DNA of 64,000 nt from Tamlana sp038148895 (GCA_038148895.1 JBBVGQ010000001.1), one strand, 5' to 3'; shown: positions 17,501 to 25,782, counted from the first letter of the stretch. Made by a program: numbers and translations. The notes: generated by a model from the sequence alone, not told the origin.

Positions 17501-17838
17501 ATTTAATCTTAAACGGCTACGAAATTGGCGGCGGTTCGGTGCGGGCTCACAAACCTGAAATTTTAGAGGCCACCTACCGTAACATGGGTTACAATAAAGA
17601 AGAAATGCTAAAAAGCGTAGGCACCATGTACAAAGCCTTCCATTATGGGGCACCACCGCACGGTGGGATTGCTTGGGGTGTAGATAGATTGATGATGATT
17701 TTAGAGAAAAAATCATCAATTAGGGAAGTGATGGCGTTCCCAAAAACAGGTACGAGCGATGATTTGTTGTTTGGCGCACCTTCTTTATTGTCCGATAAAA
17801 AGGTAGAAGAAATGAATGTAAAAGTAATACGCAAGTAG
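14503..17838 (+). CDS. GatB - aspartyl-tRNA synthetase fusion protein
   Basis: One 1111-residue frame. Residues 1 to about 480 are a complete GatB (GLETHVRL; Cys35, Cys37, Cys50 and Cys53 as the zinc site; RKHYEYPDNPKN; IEEDAAKL; a YqeY-like tail ending GKVIREGILDAL). A hydrophilic Thr/Gln/Glu linker (about 483-515) follows. Residues from about 525 to the end are a complete bacterial AspRS: the OB anticodon domain with RDHG (His548), class II motif 2 FRDED (737-741), a GAD insertion, and motif 3 with Arg1062. His in the RDxG loop is associated with non-discriminating AspRS that also charges tRNA(Asn). The fusion would mischarge and amidate in one particle. gatA overlaps the start by one base; a terminator follows at 17871. 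Confidence 0.95.
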   Translation: MELEQLNELLKTHELELVIGLETHVRLNTKTKLFCSCANEETDIPNQNICSVCTGQMGVLPAVNKEAVKKAIYFGKAVKSTFENEVISWDRKHYEYPDNPKNIQITQFHNPVIPDGQISCFRNDGSQFTVSLSQVHIEEDAAKLMHEKKISLVDFNKAGVPLIEIVTTPCIRHIEDASTYAQYIQRIVQNLKISEANLEKGEFKSDVSVSLRKKHTYNLNPRTEIKNLNSFKFMVEALKEEVEKQLNYYLEHKEFRPEQTTVLFDADLKQTKTMRKKEFEADYRFISEPDLPFVNIKSVVESIDVDVSSLPFAVESILIKGGVLPQDAKFFTADSLRSKTFMQINDELKDPSFVAKTLVNNIGADDYGDIHRIEHLIEIFQLFKEEKITSVLVQNAITKYLKDRTFDYNQYFEENTISKEKIEASIAKVILENEAIANDIKAGNQGKAGILVGKVIGIIGKGASGKVIREGILDALSGEDISPKTQNGSTTEQRTTPQQTTKKEEEALPQIPIVVKDEYRTHLITDISDESISEKVTFSGWVSSVRDHGELIFIDLRDSSTEKFQVRLSRESFPNLDELVKLKPESVISVSGTIVQRKEDDYNPALRTGKIELEATNLDTLNLSRTLPFEIKRATKSNENVRFQYKFLDHRNDDVRRVIVNRHKVIKLLRDILDEENFLEIETPILSAGTDEGAREFIVPSRKQAGAFYTLPQAPQQFKQMLMVSGYEKYFQIARCFRDEDSRGDRQPEFTQLDIEMAFASMQQIIDLNTKMFNEIVTKIYGNKWILRQFEVLTYKETMDSYGCDRPDLRFGLKLQDITEIVKDTTFQVFSKPIDDGGIVKCIKVSAEDQGKKRLSKGQIEKLTAIAQQHGLGGLAYIIVNENDLQSPIIKFLGEDIAAGIIKTTNAQVGDIVFFSAADYATANKALDAVRQELGSMLKLINPKELRPAWVIDFPMFEKTDEGRWTFTHNPFSMPAIYDIEKHMNGKEEEIGSIIAQQYDLILNGYEIGGGSVRAHKPEILEATYRNMGYNKEEMLKSVGTMYKAFHYGAPPHGGIAWGVDRLMMILEKKSSIREVMAFPKTGTSDDLLFGAPSLLSDKKVEEMNVKVIRK

Positions 17839-17870
17839 ATCACTTAATTCGCATAAAACCATACCAAGTA

Positions 17871-17902
17871 AAAATCCCGACCGTTTTTGTCGGGATTTTT
17901 TT
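17871..17902 (+). terminator. Terminator of the gatC-gatA-gatB::aspS operon
   Basis: An 11-bp perfect stem (17871-17881 with 17889-17899) with a 7-base loop and a T-tract, 32 bases after the stop. Confidence 0.9.
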
Positions 17903-18035
17903 ATAGCAAATTATAGGTTATATTTACAGAAGAACGCAGCCTAAAACTTGGGATATCCCTTTTTATTTTCCAGATAAGTGGAATAAAAGTTGGCATATAG
18001 CGAGATGGAACACATTTATTGAAAGTGAAAAAAAA

Positions 18036-18656
18036 ATGATAAACGCCAAAGAATCATTTAGATTTTTGCCCACTATAGGGATTTTGATTTTCATCATACT
18101 TTACATTTATGCTGCTACATTATATCCTGGAGGTTCACAATTTGATGTAAACTCTGTAGGGTTTGATTGGAGCAATAACTATTGGTGTAACTTAATGCGC
18201 GAAAATGGTATAAATGGCCTCAAAAACAATGCAAGACCGGTTGCCATTGGTGCAATAAGTATGCTTTGCATCAGTATGACATTTTTCTTCTTTCAATTTG
18301 CAGACTACTTTGAAAAAAACAGAAATTGGAATTTAACTATAAAAATTTCTGGTGCGTTGGGAATGTTGTCGGCAGTTTTCATTTTCACAAAATTTCATGA
18401 CGTCATGACTACCATTCTAAGTATATGCGGTGTTGTGGTTATTATTGGAATGATTAGGGCACTTCATAAAAACAAATTCACTTTTTTCAAAGTATTTGGA
18501 ATATTCTGTATGGCAATTGTGGGCATGAATAATTTGTTCTACTATAATGAAAACTTGATAGAATACTCGCCTTTGGTACAAAAAGCAGCTTTCATTCTGA
18601 TACTCTCTTGGACAGTTGCCCTTAATTTAAAAATGAAAAAGAAAACCATTTTATAA
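18036..18656 (+). CDS. Membrane protein, DUF998-like
   Basis: 206 residues with about six hydrophobic helices (about 11-31, 70-88, 103-121, 127-144, 152-168, 183-200). A conserved-looking outer loop between helices 1 and 2 reads YPGGSQFD then FDWSNNYWCNL, a pattern I associate with DUF998-type membrane proteins of Bacteroidota. No catalytic motif; function unknown. The ATG at 18036 is the only reasonable start. The downstream lipoprotein starts 47 bases later on the same strand and may be co-transcribed. Confidence 0.75.
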   Translation: MINAKESFRFLPTIGILIFIILYIYAATLYPGGSQFDVNSVGFDWSNNYWCNLMRENGINGLKNNARPVAIGAISMLCISMTFFFFQFADYFEKNRNWNLTIKISGALGMLSAVFIFTKFHDVMTTILSICGVVVIIGMIRALHKNKFTFFKVFGIFCMAIVGMNNLFYYNENLIEYSPLVQKAAFILILSWTVALNLKMKKKTIL

Positions 18657-18703
18657 TGACATGTATATTCATTTAAATAATTTTTAACCAAAAAATAAAA
18701 TCT

Positions 18704-19168
18704 ATGAAAAAATTAACGGCACTAATTATAGGAATTCTTATTGTGACGAGTTGTTCTGAAAAAAGGGTTAATCAGGAAGATATTATGAATCAAGTTTTAA
18801 CGACATACAATGAAATGTATTACTCTTACGGAGAGGGTACAGATGAATTTTTTAAATATTTTGAAGACGACTTTTTAAGACTCACACCTTCTGGAAAATT
18901 ACAGAAAGGTGTTGAAGACAGAAAGATTGAATGGAATAACTATTTAAAAATGTTTTCATTAGGCCTAGAGAGTTTTGATGAACCAGAAATGATAATTAGT
19001 AAAAATCAAGTTATTACAATTGGAGGTTACAATGAATATTTTGTAAACAGAAAAACAAAAGACACCTCCCATAATCGAGGAATATATGTGGCCACTTGGA
19101 GAAAACAAGAAAATGGCATTTGGAAAATATGCATGGACACTTGGCATGCTGGCTTAGACAAACAATAA
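18704..19168 (+). CDS. NTF2-like (SnoaL/DUF4440 type) lipoprotein
   Basis: 154 residues. Signal peptide with lipobox VTSC (Cys17), so a lipoprotein. The mature part has the layout of a cone-shaped NTF2-like fold: an N-terminal helix pair, a FFKYFEDDFLRLTPSGKLQKG segment, and a C-terminal run of strands ending YVATWRKQENGIWKICMDTWH, which is characteristic of DUF4440/SnoaL-type proteins. Ligand or activity unknown. It lies between a membrane protein and an SDR enzyme on the same strand. Confidence 0.78.
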   Translation: MKKLTALIIGILIVTSCSEKRVNQEDIMNQVLTTYNEMYYSYGEGTDEFFKYFEDDFLRLTPSGKLQKGVEDRKIEWNNYLKMFSLGLESFDEPEMIISKNQVITIGGYNEYFVNRKTKDTSHNRGIYVATWRKQENGIWKICMDTWHAGLDKQ

Positions 19169-19227
19169 AAAGGATGGAGACAATATATAATTCATTTAAA
19201 CTCGCATATTGAAAAACCTAAACGAAA

Positions 19228-19884
19228 ATGAAAACTGGAATAATAACTGGATGTAGCAGGGGCATTGGATTAGCCACGGTTGACTTATTGACCAATGATA
19301 ATATAAAAATTATTGGCACCTCAACTTCAGGTAATTGTTCCATTTCAAAGCCAAACTTTGAATGTTATAGACTAAATCTTTCTGAAAGTGAATCGATAGC
19401 CAACTTCATTAAGGACATTAGAAATATAAAAATTGATTTTCTTGTTAATAATGCTGGTATTTTATTGGAAAACTGGAATGAATCTGCAATAAACCTAGAC
19501 CATTTAAAACAGACATTTAATGTGAATCTATTCGGAACTATTGAGCTTACTGAAAAGCTAATTTCTAATTTTAATGATAACGGACAAATTATCAATATTA
19601 CTTCAGATTGGGGTTCGTTCAGCGAAAAGAATTTTGATGAATTTCAACCACACTATAAAATGTCTAAGTCCGCATTGAATATGTACACAAAGCTGTTGGC
19701 AAAAAGACTTGAAAAACAAAATATCATTGTTTCTTCTTTTGACCCAGGGTGGACTCAAACAGATATGGGTGGAAGTGATGCTTCAAGAAAACCAACAGAT
19801 GTTGCTAAGGATATTAGAAATTTATTAATTAGCAATCCTGAAAGTGGCCATTTTTGGCATCGAGGAAAAATTAGAGAATGGTAA
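19228..19884 (+). CDS. Short-chain dehydrogenase/reductase
   Basis: 218 residues, classical SDR size. Cofactor loop TGCSRGIG (residues 8-15), NNAG (near 75), catalytic Ser in INITSDWG, and the YxxxK pair in HYKMSKSALN. It would oxidise or reduce an alcohol/carbonyl with NAD(P). The substrate cannot be deduced. It is on the same strand as the two preceding genes, with a 59-base gap to the lipoprotein. Confidence 0.92.
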   Translation: MKTGIITGCSRGIGLATVDLLTNDNIKIIGTSTSGNCSISKPNFECYRLNLSESESIANFIKDIRNIKIDFLVNNAGILLENWNESAINLDHLKQTFNVNLFGTIELTEKLISNFNDNGQIINITSDWGSFSEKNFDEFQPHYKMSKSALNMYTKLLAKRLEKQNIIVSSFDPGWTQTDMGGSDASRKPTDVAKDIRNLLISNPESGHFWHRGKIREW

Positions 19885-19900
19885 AAACGCAAAAAATCAG

Positions 19901-20251
19901 CTATTCCTTTTTACTTTCATTTTCAATGACCTCAGACATGTAGTAAAGCTTTTTCAAACTTCGCTTTAATAGAACAAACCGGTACACCCCAATAGAAAAA
20001 AATATAATGCTAAAAACCAAAGCCGTAACCGCTAAATACTGAAAATCAGGGTAAGTTTTTATTTGAAAAAGCGCAATACTTCCTAAAAGCAAATACAATG
20101 AAGACCTGATGTAAGACAACAAAGTGCGCTCGTTGGCCAAACGGGTACGTTCTATGGCCAAATAATCTCTTAAAATAACTTCTTGGTCGGGTTTAAAATC
20201 GCGCCCAAAACGTAGAAGTTTCATTTTTTTCAACTTTACCGGTGTTTTCAT
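19901..20251 (-). CDS. DUF202 (YidH-like) membrane protein
   Basis: 116 residues. The DUF202 signature RDYLAIERTRLANERTLLSYIRSSLYLLLG (residues 29-58) leads into two membrane helices (about 50-64 and 71-92). A basic N-terminus and C-terminal tail flank them. Members are small inner-membrane proteins without an assigned reaction. An alternative start at Met10 is possible. It converges on the SDR gene with a 16-base gap. Confidence 0.88.
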   Translation of the reverse strand: MKTPVKLKKMKLLRFGRDFKPDQEVILRDYLAIERTRLANERTLLSYIRSSLYLLLGSIALFQIKTYPDFQYLAVTALVFSIIFFSIGVYRFVLLKRSLKKLYYMSEVIENESKKE

Positions 20252-20466
20252 CAGAAGGTGTACTTTTAAAGTTCACCTATAAAAATACGCAATTTTCTAG
20301 GGAACATATCTTCTACTTTACATCAAGGTCTTTTTCATTAGGGATTTTAAGAAACAATCCATAAAATCGGTCAAAAAAGCAAAATTTAACACTTGCATAC
20401 AGCTTTAACGTTATTTTAAGACAATTAACCATTAACTTTAAAACTTAAACTAATAATTAAAAGAAT

Positions 20467-20991
20467 ATGAAAAAGCCAGCGCTTATCCCAACCATTGTTT
20501 TAGCATTTACCTTAGTATTTTCAATTCAGGCCAATGCCCAAAAGTTTGCAAAACTTGATAAAAGTCCGCTAGACATTGCCTATTATAAAACAGACCGCAA
20601 TGCACCGCCCATGATAAAAGTTATTTACAGCCGTCCGCAACTTAATGGTAGAGACATGAGTACCTTAGCTCCAATGGGAAAAGTTTGGAGAACTGGAGCA
20701 AATGAGGCCACCGAAATTAAATTTTATAAGGACACTAAATTTGGAGGGAAGGAAGTAAAGGCAGGCACTTACTCTCTATATACCATTCCCGGCGAAACCG
20801 AATGGACAATAATATTGAGCAAAGACACTGATGTTTGGGGAGCCTACGGCTATAAAGAAGACAATGATGTCTTGCGTGTAAAAGCTCTTGTTTCTAGTGG
20901 AGATGCAGTTGAAGCGTTTTCAATTGCTTTTGCCGATGATAATATGTATTTAGCTTGGGGTACGACCAGAGTTGCTGTTCCCTTAAAATAG
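20467..20991 (+). CDS. DUF2911 family secreted protein
   Basis: 174 residues with a Sec signal peptide ending ANA before QKF. The conserved DUF2911 block is clear: IKVIYSRPQLNGRDM, then GKVWRTGANEATEIKFYKD, KAGTYSLYTIPGETEWTIILSK and WGAYGYKEDNDVLRV. The family is exported in Bacteroidota and related groups and has no established function. A single-gene unit ending at a bidirectional terminator. Confidence 0.9.
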   Translation: MKKPALIPTIVLAFTLVFSIQANAQKFAKLDKSPLDIAYYKTDRNAPPMIKVIYSRPQLNGRDMSTLAPMGKVWRTGANEATEIKFYKDTKFGGKEVKAGTYSLYTIPGETEWTIILSKDTDVWGAYGYKEDNDVLRVKALVSSGDAVEAFSIAFADDNMYLAWGTTRVAVPLK

Positions 20992-21001
20992 AAATATTTG
21001 A

Positions 21002-21030
21002 TGAGATACTGAATCAAGTTCAGCATGACC
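21002..21030. repeat. Dispersed palindromic repeat, copy type A
   Basis: An imperfect palindrome around CTGAA-tcaag-TTCAG followed by CATGACC, between two converging genes. Its wording resembles the short dispersed repeats I know from flavobacterial genomes. Only this copy of this type was seen in the window. Confidence 0.5.
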
Positions 21031-21034
21031 ATAA

Positions 21035-21061
21035 AAAAAGCCTTGAATTCTCAGGGCTTTT
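21035..21061. terminator. Bidirectional terminator between DUF2911 gene and queE
   Basis: A stem of about 10 bp (21037-21046 with 21051-21061, one G-U) with loop ATTC, A-run on the left and T-run on the right. It can serve both converging genes. Confidence 0.75.
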
Positions 21062-21064
21062 CAT

Positions 21065-21694
21065 TTATGGTATATTTAAATACTTGTGGGTTTGTAACGA
21101 CACTTTCCACTTGGGGTGTTTCATCACGTAATCCACAATTTCAGGAATCATCTTATCACGTTTGCTCCATTCGGGCTGCATATACAAAATACAGTTTTTG
21201 TTTACTTTGGCAGCCTGTTCTTCAGCAAAGCGAAAATCGTCTTTGTTATAAACAATCATTTTTAGTTCATCGGCCTTACTGTAAATTTCCTCTGTGGGCA
21301 ACTTCATTTTCTTGGGAGACAGGCAAATCCAGTCCCAAGTACCTGTTAATTTATAAGCTCCTGAAGTCTCGATATGAATCTGCATGCCTTCGGCCTTTAG
21401 TTTTGCGGTCAGCGTAGTCATGTCCCAAGTCAACGGTTCGCCACCTGTTACTACGATGGTATCACTATATTTTTTGGCGTTTTCAACAATTTTAGAAGTT
21501 TCGGTGGGTGGGTGCAATTCGGCATTCCAACTTTCTTTAACATCGCACCAATGGCAGCCCACATCGCAACCGCCAATCCGAACAAAATAGGCCGCAGTGC
21601 CTTTGTGGAATCCTTCACCCTGTATGGTGTAAAACTCTTCCATAAGCGGCAACATTTCGCCTTTGTTTACCAATTCTTGTATCTGTAAATTCAT
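21065..21694 (-). CDS. queE: 7-carboxy-7-deazaguanine synthase
   Basis: Radical-SAM enzyme of queuosine biosynthesis: converts 6-carboxytetrahydropterin to 7-carboxy-7-deazaguanine. 209 residues. The cluster motif CDVGCHWC (Cx3Cx2C) lies near residues 44-51, preceded by YTIQGEG and VRIGG and followed by VTGGEPLTW (the GGE motif for SAM). These are standard QueE signatures. Other queuosine genes are not adjacent. A TATCTTTG -7 element (21709-21702) ends seven bases before the ATG, so the mRNA is nearly leaderless. Confidence 0.94.
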   Translation of the reverse strand: MNLQIQELVNKGEMLPLMEEFYTIQGEGFHKGTAAYFVRIGGCDVGCHWCDVKESWNAELHPPTETSKIVENAKKYSDTIVVTGGEPLTWDMTTLTAKLKAEGMQIHIETSGAYKLTGTWDWICLSPKKMKLPTEEIYSKADELKMIVYNKDDFRFAEEQAAKVNKNCILYMQPEWSKRDKMIPEIVDYVMKHPKWKVSLQTHKYLNIP

Positions 21695-21701
21695 AAGTGT
21701 G

Positions 21702-21709
21702 CAAAGATA
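21702..21709 (-). promoter_or_regulatory. queE promoter -7 element TATCTTTG
   Basis: Exact TAnnTTTG on the minus strand, seven bases before the queE ATG. Confidence 0.6.
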
Positions 21710-21836
21710 CTTTTTTTGACCGAAGACAGAAGCACGAAGCCTGAAGATTTATTATTGAGCACCTACTTTGGAATTTGGATTTTGATTTTTTGGAACTTGA
21801 TGAGTTTATTATCTATTTTTATAAAAAATTACGCGT

Positions 21837-23375
21837 ATGGGCAAAACAGAAGAATTTTTTAAATATATAACTGAGGGCAATACAACCAAAGGCGATTTTA
21901 TACCTGTTGGTGCCGCGATGTTGGATGGTGAAACTATTACTGGGGCGCATGTAAAAATCCCATTAAAAACCATGAACCGCCACGGGCTAATTGCCGGGGC
22001 AACTGGTACCGGAAAAACAAAATCGTTGCAGGTTTTGGCCGAAAACTTAAGTGATAAAGGTATTCCCGTATTGTTGATGGACATAAAAGGTGATTTGAGT
22101 GGTTTAGCACAGCCAAGCCCGGGACATCCAAAAATTGACGAACGCCACGAAAAAATAGGCTTGCCTTTTGAAGCCAAATCGTTTCCTGTTGAAATATTAA
22201 CCCTCTCGGAACAAGATGGCGTGAGGTTAAGGGCCACCATAAGTGAATTTGGCCCAGTTTTGCTATCACGGATTTTAGATTTAAGCGAAGCCCAATCTGG
22301 TGTTGTTGCCGTTATTTTTCAATATTGTGACGACAATAAACTGCCTCTTTTAGATTTAAAGGATTTCAAAAAAATATTGCAATACGCCACTGATGAAGGC
22401 AAAAAAGAATTCGACGATGCTTATGGTAGAATTTCCACAGCCTCAACAGGTGCCATTTTAAGAAAAATTGTAGAGCTTGAACAACAAGGTGCCGATTTAT
22501 TTTTTGGCGAAACCTCTTTTGATGTTCAAGATTTGCTTCGCATTGATGAAAACGGACGTGGCTATATCAATATCATCAGACTGACCGATATACAGGATCG
22601 CCCAAAACTGTTTTCAACCTTTATGCTGAGCCTATTGGCGGAAATCTATTCCACATTCCCTGAGCAAGGTGATACCGACAGGCCGGAGCTCATCATGTTT
22701 ATTGATGAAGCCCATCTAATTTTTGACGAAGCTTCAAAAGCATTGTTAAATCAAATTGAAAGCATTGTAAAACTCATTAGAAGTAAAGGAGTTGGTCTGT
22801 ATTTTGTCACCCAAAACCCAACCGATGTACCAGAAGCCGTTTTAAGTCAGTTAGGTTTAAAAATACAACACGCTCTTAGGGCATTTACCGCTAAAGACAG
22901 AAAGGCCATTAAGCTAACTGCCCAAAATTATCCAGATTCAGATTATTACGACACCACCGATGTTTTAACCTCATTGGGTATTGGCGAGGCTTTGGTTTCC
23001 ACTTTGGATGAAAAAGGTCGCCCCACCCCACTGGCTGCAACCATGATGCGTGCCCCAATGAGCAGAATGGATGTATTGACCGATGCCGAATTGAGTCAAC
23101 TGCTTTCAAAGTCAAAATTGGTAAAAAAATACAACGAAACTGTCGATCGGGAAAGTGCCTATGAGATGCTGAACGATAAAATAGAACGCGCCGAGGCTGA
23201 AGAGGCCAAAGAAAAGGCTAGACAAGAAAAAGAGGCATTGAAAAAAGCGGAATCTAACAAAAAAACTTCTTCAACTCGAAGAAGCACAAGAATGAATCCT
23301 GTGGTTAAAGTTTTGACCAGTGCTACCTTTATTAGAAGTGTTTTTGGTATTTTAACCAAAGTGATGAAAAAATAG
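21837..23375 (+). CDS. HerA-like ATPase (DUF853 / YjgR type)
   Basis: 512 residues. Walker A is GATGTGK (Lys60), with GLIAGATGTGKTKSLQ around it; MDIKGDLSGLAQ follows, and Walker B is LIMFIDEAHLIF (near 283-294). This is the DUF853 group of FtsK/HerA-type ATPases. The C-terminus (about 430-495) is a charged Lys/Glu/Ala coiled coil followed by a basic tail. No nuclease gene (NurA-type) sits next to it, so a role in DNA end processing is not supported by context. Start at the only plausible ATG. Confidence 0.9.
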   Translation: MGKTEEFFKYITEGNTTKGDFIPVGAAMLDGETITGAHVKIPLKTMNRHGLIAGATGTGKTKSLQVLAENLSDKGIPVLLMDIKGDLSGLAQPSPGHPKIDERHEKIGLPFEAKSFPVEILTLSEQDGVRLRATISEFGPVLLSRILDLSEAQSGVVAVIFQYCDDNKLPLLDLKDFKKILQYATDEGKKEFDDAYGRISTASTGAILRKIVELEQQGADLFFGETSFDVQDLLRIDENGRGYINIIRLTDIQDRPKLFSTFMLSLLAEIYSTFPEQGDTDRPELIMFIDEAHLIFDEASKALLNQIESIVKLIRSKGVGLYFVTQNPTDVPEAVLSQLGLKIQHALRAFTAKDRKAIKLTAQNYPDSDYYDTTDVLTSLGIGEALVSTLDEKGRPTPLAATMMRAPMSRMDVLTDAELSQLLSKSKLVKKYNETVDRESAYEMLNDKIERAEAEEAKEKARQEKEALKKAESNKKTSSTRRSTRMNPVVKVLTSATFIRSVFGILTKVMKK

Positions 23376-23399
23376 GTTTTTTGAAATCAATTTAAAGTT

Positions 23400-23813
23400 G
23401 TGAAAAAAATATTCAAATTGATATTAATATTAGGAGCTTTAGTCTTTACAAATTCTTGTAAAGCTCAGAAAAATTCCGAATTGCCAGAAAAATTTTTCCA
23501 ACGTTGGAAATTGGATTATGGAACAGCTAATGGAAAAAAAATTGAAGGACTTCCACAATCTCCTAATAACGACTATGAATTCAAACAGAATGGTGAATAT
23601 CTTCTCTATAATGAAGACAACTCCTTTATAATTGGGACTTGGGAGTATAATACAGATGAAAAAGTTATCTATACAAAACGTAAGGATGGAGAAATTAATG
23701 GAAAAATAACAGATTTACAATCCGAGCATATTACACTAATTCCAGCAGGAAAAGCCTCAGAAGGCACTCGTTTTAAGAATTTTCGATTTCATTACATACC
23801 TAAAACTAATTAA
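23400..23813 (+). CDS. Lipocalin-like lipoprotein, 137 aa
   Basis: A GTG start at 23400 gives MKKIFKLILILGALVFTNSC, a lipoprotein signal with Cys20. The mature part (KFFQRWKLDYG, then YEFKQNGEYLLYNED, then IIGTWEYN) has the pattern of small lipocalin-like calycin domains frequent in Bacteroidota. Function unknown. It follows the HerA-like gene by 24 bases and is followed by another lipoprotein 25 bases on, so a three-gene unit is possible. Confidence 0.78.
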   Translation: MKKIFKLILILGALVFTNSCKAQKNSELPEKFFQRWKLDYGTANGKKIEGLPQSPNNDYEFKQNGEYLLYNEDNSFIIGTWEYNTDEKVIYTKRKDGEINGKITDLQSEHITLIPAGKASEGTRFKNFRFHYIPKTN

Positions 23814-23838
23814 CAATTAACAAACCTAAATCCATTTT

Positions 23839-24396
23839 ATGCGCTTATCTATTTTAGGCTCAATGGCGATAATCATTTTATTCGCCAGCTGCAAAAAAGA
23901 ACAAAACCCTTTTGAAATTGGGAAACAACATATTGGTTTTTTAACTGATTCTACCCAAGTTAAAGACTTAAAAACTGTTTTTGCTACAGACTCCATCTCT
24001 AAATTTATAAGTGGTGATGAATTTGCTGGGAGTACCAATACTATTGAAATTTTTGAAAAAGGAGGCAAAAAGCTTTTGACGCTTACACCCAAACATGCTT
24101 TGGATTCTACCTCAACCATTAGAAGTGTCCGTATTCTTGATGAACGTTTTAAAACCGAAAAAAACATTGGCACATTAAGTACCTTTAAGGACATTAAGGA
24201 CAGCTACAAAATATCTAAAATCAGTAACTTAATCAATTCGATTGTTGTTACCATCGACGGTATAAACGCAAGCTTTACCATAGACAAAAAAGAACTGCCC
24301 GCCAATTTAAGGTTTGATATGGATTTAAAATTTGAAGCCACACACATTCCTGATAATGCAAAAATTAAATACTTTTTTATAAATTGGAATAATTGA
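23839..24396 (+). CDS. Hypothetical lipoprotein, 185 aa
   Basis: The N-terminus MRLSILGSMAIIILFASC is a lipoprotein signal (Cys18) followed by KKEQN. The mature protein is rich in Lys, Ser, Thr and Asp. A segment NPFEIGKQHIGFLTDSTQVKDL at 23-44 is followed by beta-strand-like stretches. I do not recognise a family. It is separated by 11 bases from the downstream YitT-family gene. Confidence 0.75.
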   Translation: MRLSILGSMAIIILFASCKKEQNPFEIGKQHIGFLTDSTQVKDLKTVFATDSISKFISGDEFAGSTNTIEIFEKGGKKLLTLTPKHALDSTSTIRSVRILDERFKTEKNIGTLSTFKDIKDSYKISKISNLINSIVVTIDGINASFTIDKKELPANLRFDMDLKFEATHIPDNAKIKYFFINWNN

Positions 24397-24407
24397 AAAA
24401 CTTTTAA

Positions 24408-25385
24408 ATGAATCCATTTTTAGCCAAACTATTAGTTGATGCCGCACGTAAAAGGCTTGAAAAAAAACAAGCTGGAGAGCCCGTGAGCAAAAAACAAATA
24501 GTGCCTTTGGTGAGAAGGTTTCAAGTGGAGCTCGCTCATGCCATTAAGGAATATATTTTCATTGTCATTGGAGTTTTTTCAGCAGGCTTTGGCTTAAAAG
24601 GATTCTTATTACCTAACAAATTTATAGATGGTGGAGCAACTGGTATTTCACTTTTGCTAGAAAACATTACATCGTTGGAATTGGGCCTTTTGCTGGTAGT
24701 GGTTAACCTGCCTTTTCTAATTTTGGCTTATAGAACCATTGGAAGCAAATTTGCTTTAAAAAGTATAGCTGCTATTGCACTTTTGGCTATTGTTGTTCAT
24801 TTTGTAGAGTACCCAACAATAACAGACGACAAACTGCTAATCGCTGTTTTTGGTGGGTTCTTCTTAGGTTCAGGAATAGGAATGTCCATGCGTGGCGGAA
24901 GCGTTATAGATGGCACCGAGGTTTTGGCCATATTTTTAAGCCGGAAACTATCACTTACCATTGGAGATGTCCTTTTAATCATCAATATTATAATATTTTC
25001 GGCAGGCGCTTATATTTTATCTATTGAAACAGCACTTTATGCCATTTTAACCTATTTGGCCGCTGCCAAAACAGTCGATTTTGTTGTTGATGGCGTTGAG
25101 GAATATGTTGGCGTAACAATCATATCAAATAACCATGAAGAGATTAGGGTTATGTTAATTGAAAAGTTACGTAGGGCTTGTACTATTTATGCGGGAAAGG
25201 GTGGATTTGGCAGCCATGGAAAAAGTTATGACAAAGACATCATTTATACCGTAGTAACTCGATTGGAACTCCCAAGGCTGCAAACAGAGATTGACAAAAT
25301 TGACAAAAAAGCGTTTATCATCATGGGTATAGTTAAAGATTTAAAGGGTGGCATGATAAAAAGAAAACCCATGAAAGATCATTGA
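24408..25385 (+). CDS. YitT family membrane protein (DUF161-DUF2179)
   Basis: 325 residues. After a charged N-terminal 45 residues come about five membrane helices with the YitT features GFGLKGFLLPNKFIDGGATGISLLL and GSGIGMSMRGGSVIDGTEVLAI. The C-terminal cytoplasmic DUF2179 domain contains RACTIYAGKGGFG and DIIYTVVTRLELPRLQ. The family is widespread and its transported solute or role is not established. Same strand and close spacing to both neighbours. Confidence 0.9.
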   Translation: MNPFLAKLLVDAARKRLEKKQAGEPVSKKQIVPLVRRFQVELAHAIKEYIFIVIGVFSAGFGLKGFLLPNKFIDGGATGISLLLENITSLELGLLLVVVNLPFLILAYRTIGSKFALKSIAAIALLAIVVHFVEYPTITDDKLLIAVFGGFFLGSGIGMSMRGGSVIDGTEVLAIFLSRKLSLTIGDVLLIINIIIFSAGAYILSIETALYAILTYLAAAKTVDFVVDGVEEYVGVTIISNNHEEIRVMLIEKLRRACTIYAGKGGFGSHGKSYDKDIIYTVVTRLELPRLQTEIDKIDKKAFIIMGIVKDLKGGMIKRKPMKDH

Positions 25386-25413
25386 CGATTGACTATAGAC
25401 AAAAAAGAATATC

Positions 25414-25782
25414 TTGACAAAAAAGAAATACACCATACAAAATGCTCCGTTTGTTGTTCCTACAACAGATGGAAAAATAATTAAAGAACATTTTGGTTTG
25501 GCCACGGACGGGAATTCAAAAATAAGCATTGCCCATATGACAGCTCCTGCAGGATGGAGAGAACCCTTTCAAAGCCCAGAATTTGACGAATACACCTTTG
25601 TCATTAAAGGGAAAAAACAATTTATCATTGAAGGTGAGACCGTTGTTTTAGAAGCGGGACAATCCATTAAGATTGAAAAGAATACTAGGGTTCAATATTC
25701 CAACCCATTTACTGAAGTTTGCGAATATATTGCCATTTGCACACCTGCATTTTCTATGGATTTAGTAAACAGAGAAGGTTAA
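25414..25782 (+). CDS. Cupin-domain protein
   Basis: 122 residues from a TTG start at 25414, the first plausible initiator; the only in-frame alternative (ATG, 25537) would remove the first third. The cupin core is visible: FDEYTFVIKGKKQFIIEGETVVLEAGQSIKIEKN. Only part of the metal-binding His/Glu set is present, so metal binding is uncertain. The stop overlaps the ATG of the next gene (TAATG), pointing to co-translation with the alpha/beta hydrolase. Confidence 0.8.
   Translation: MTKKKYTIQNAPFVVPTTDGKIIKEHFGLATDGNSKISIAHMTAPAGWREPFQSPEFDEYTFVIKGKKQFIIEGETVVLEAGQSIKIEKNTRVQYSNPFTEVCEYIAICTPAFSMDLVNREG

Noticed and set aside
21025..21417. 130-codon plus-strand frame opposite queE
   Set aside because: It lies antisense to a well-conserved enzyme, begins inside a terminator/repeat region and has no signal or family resemblance.
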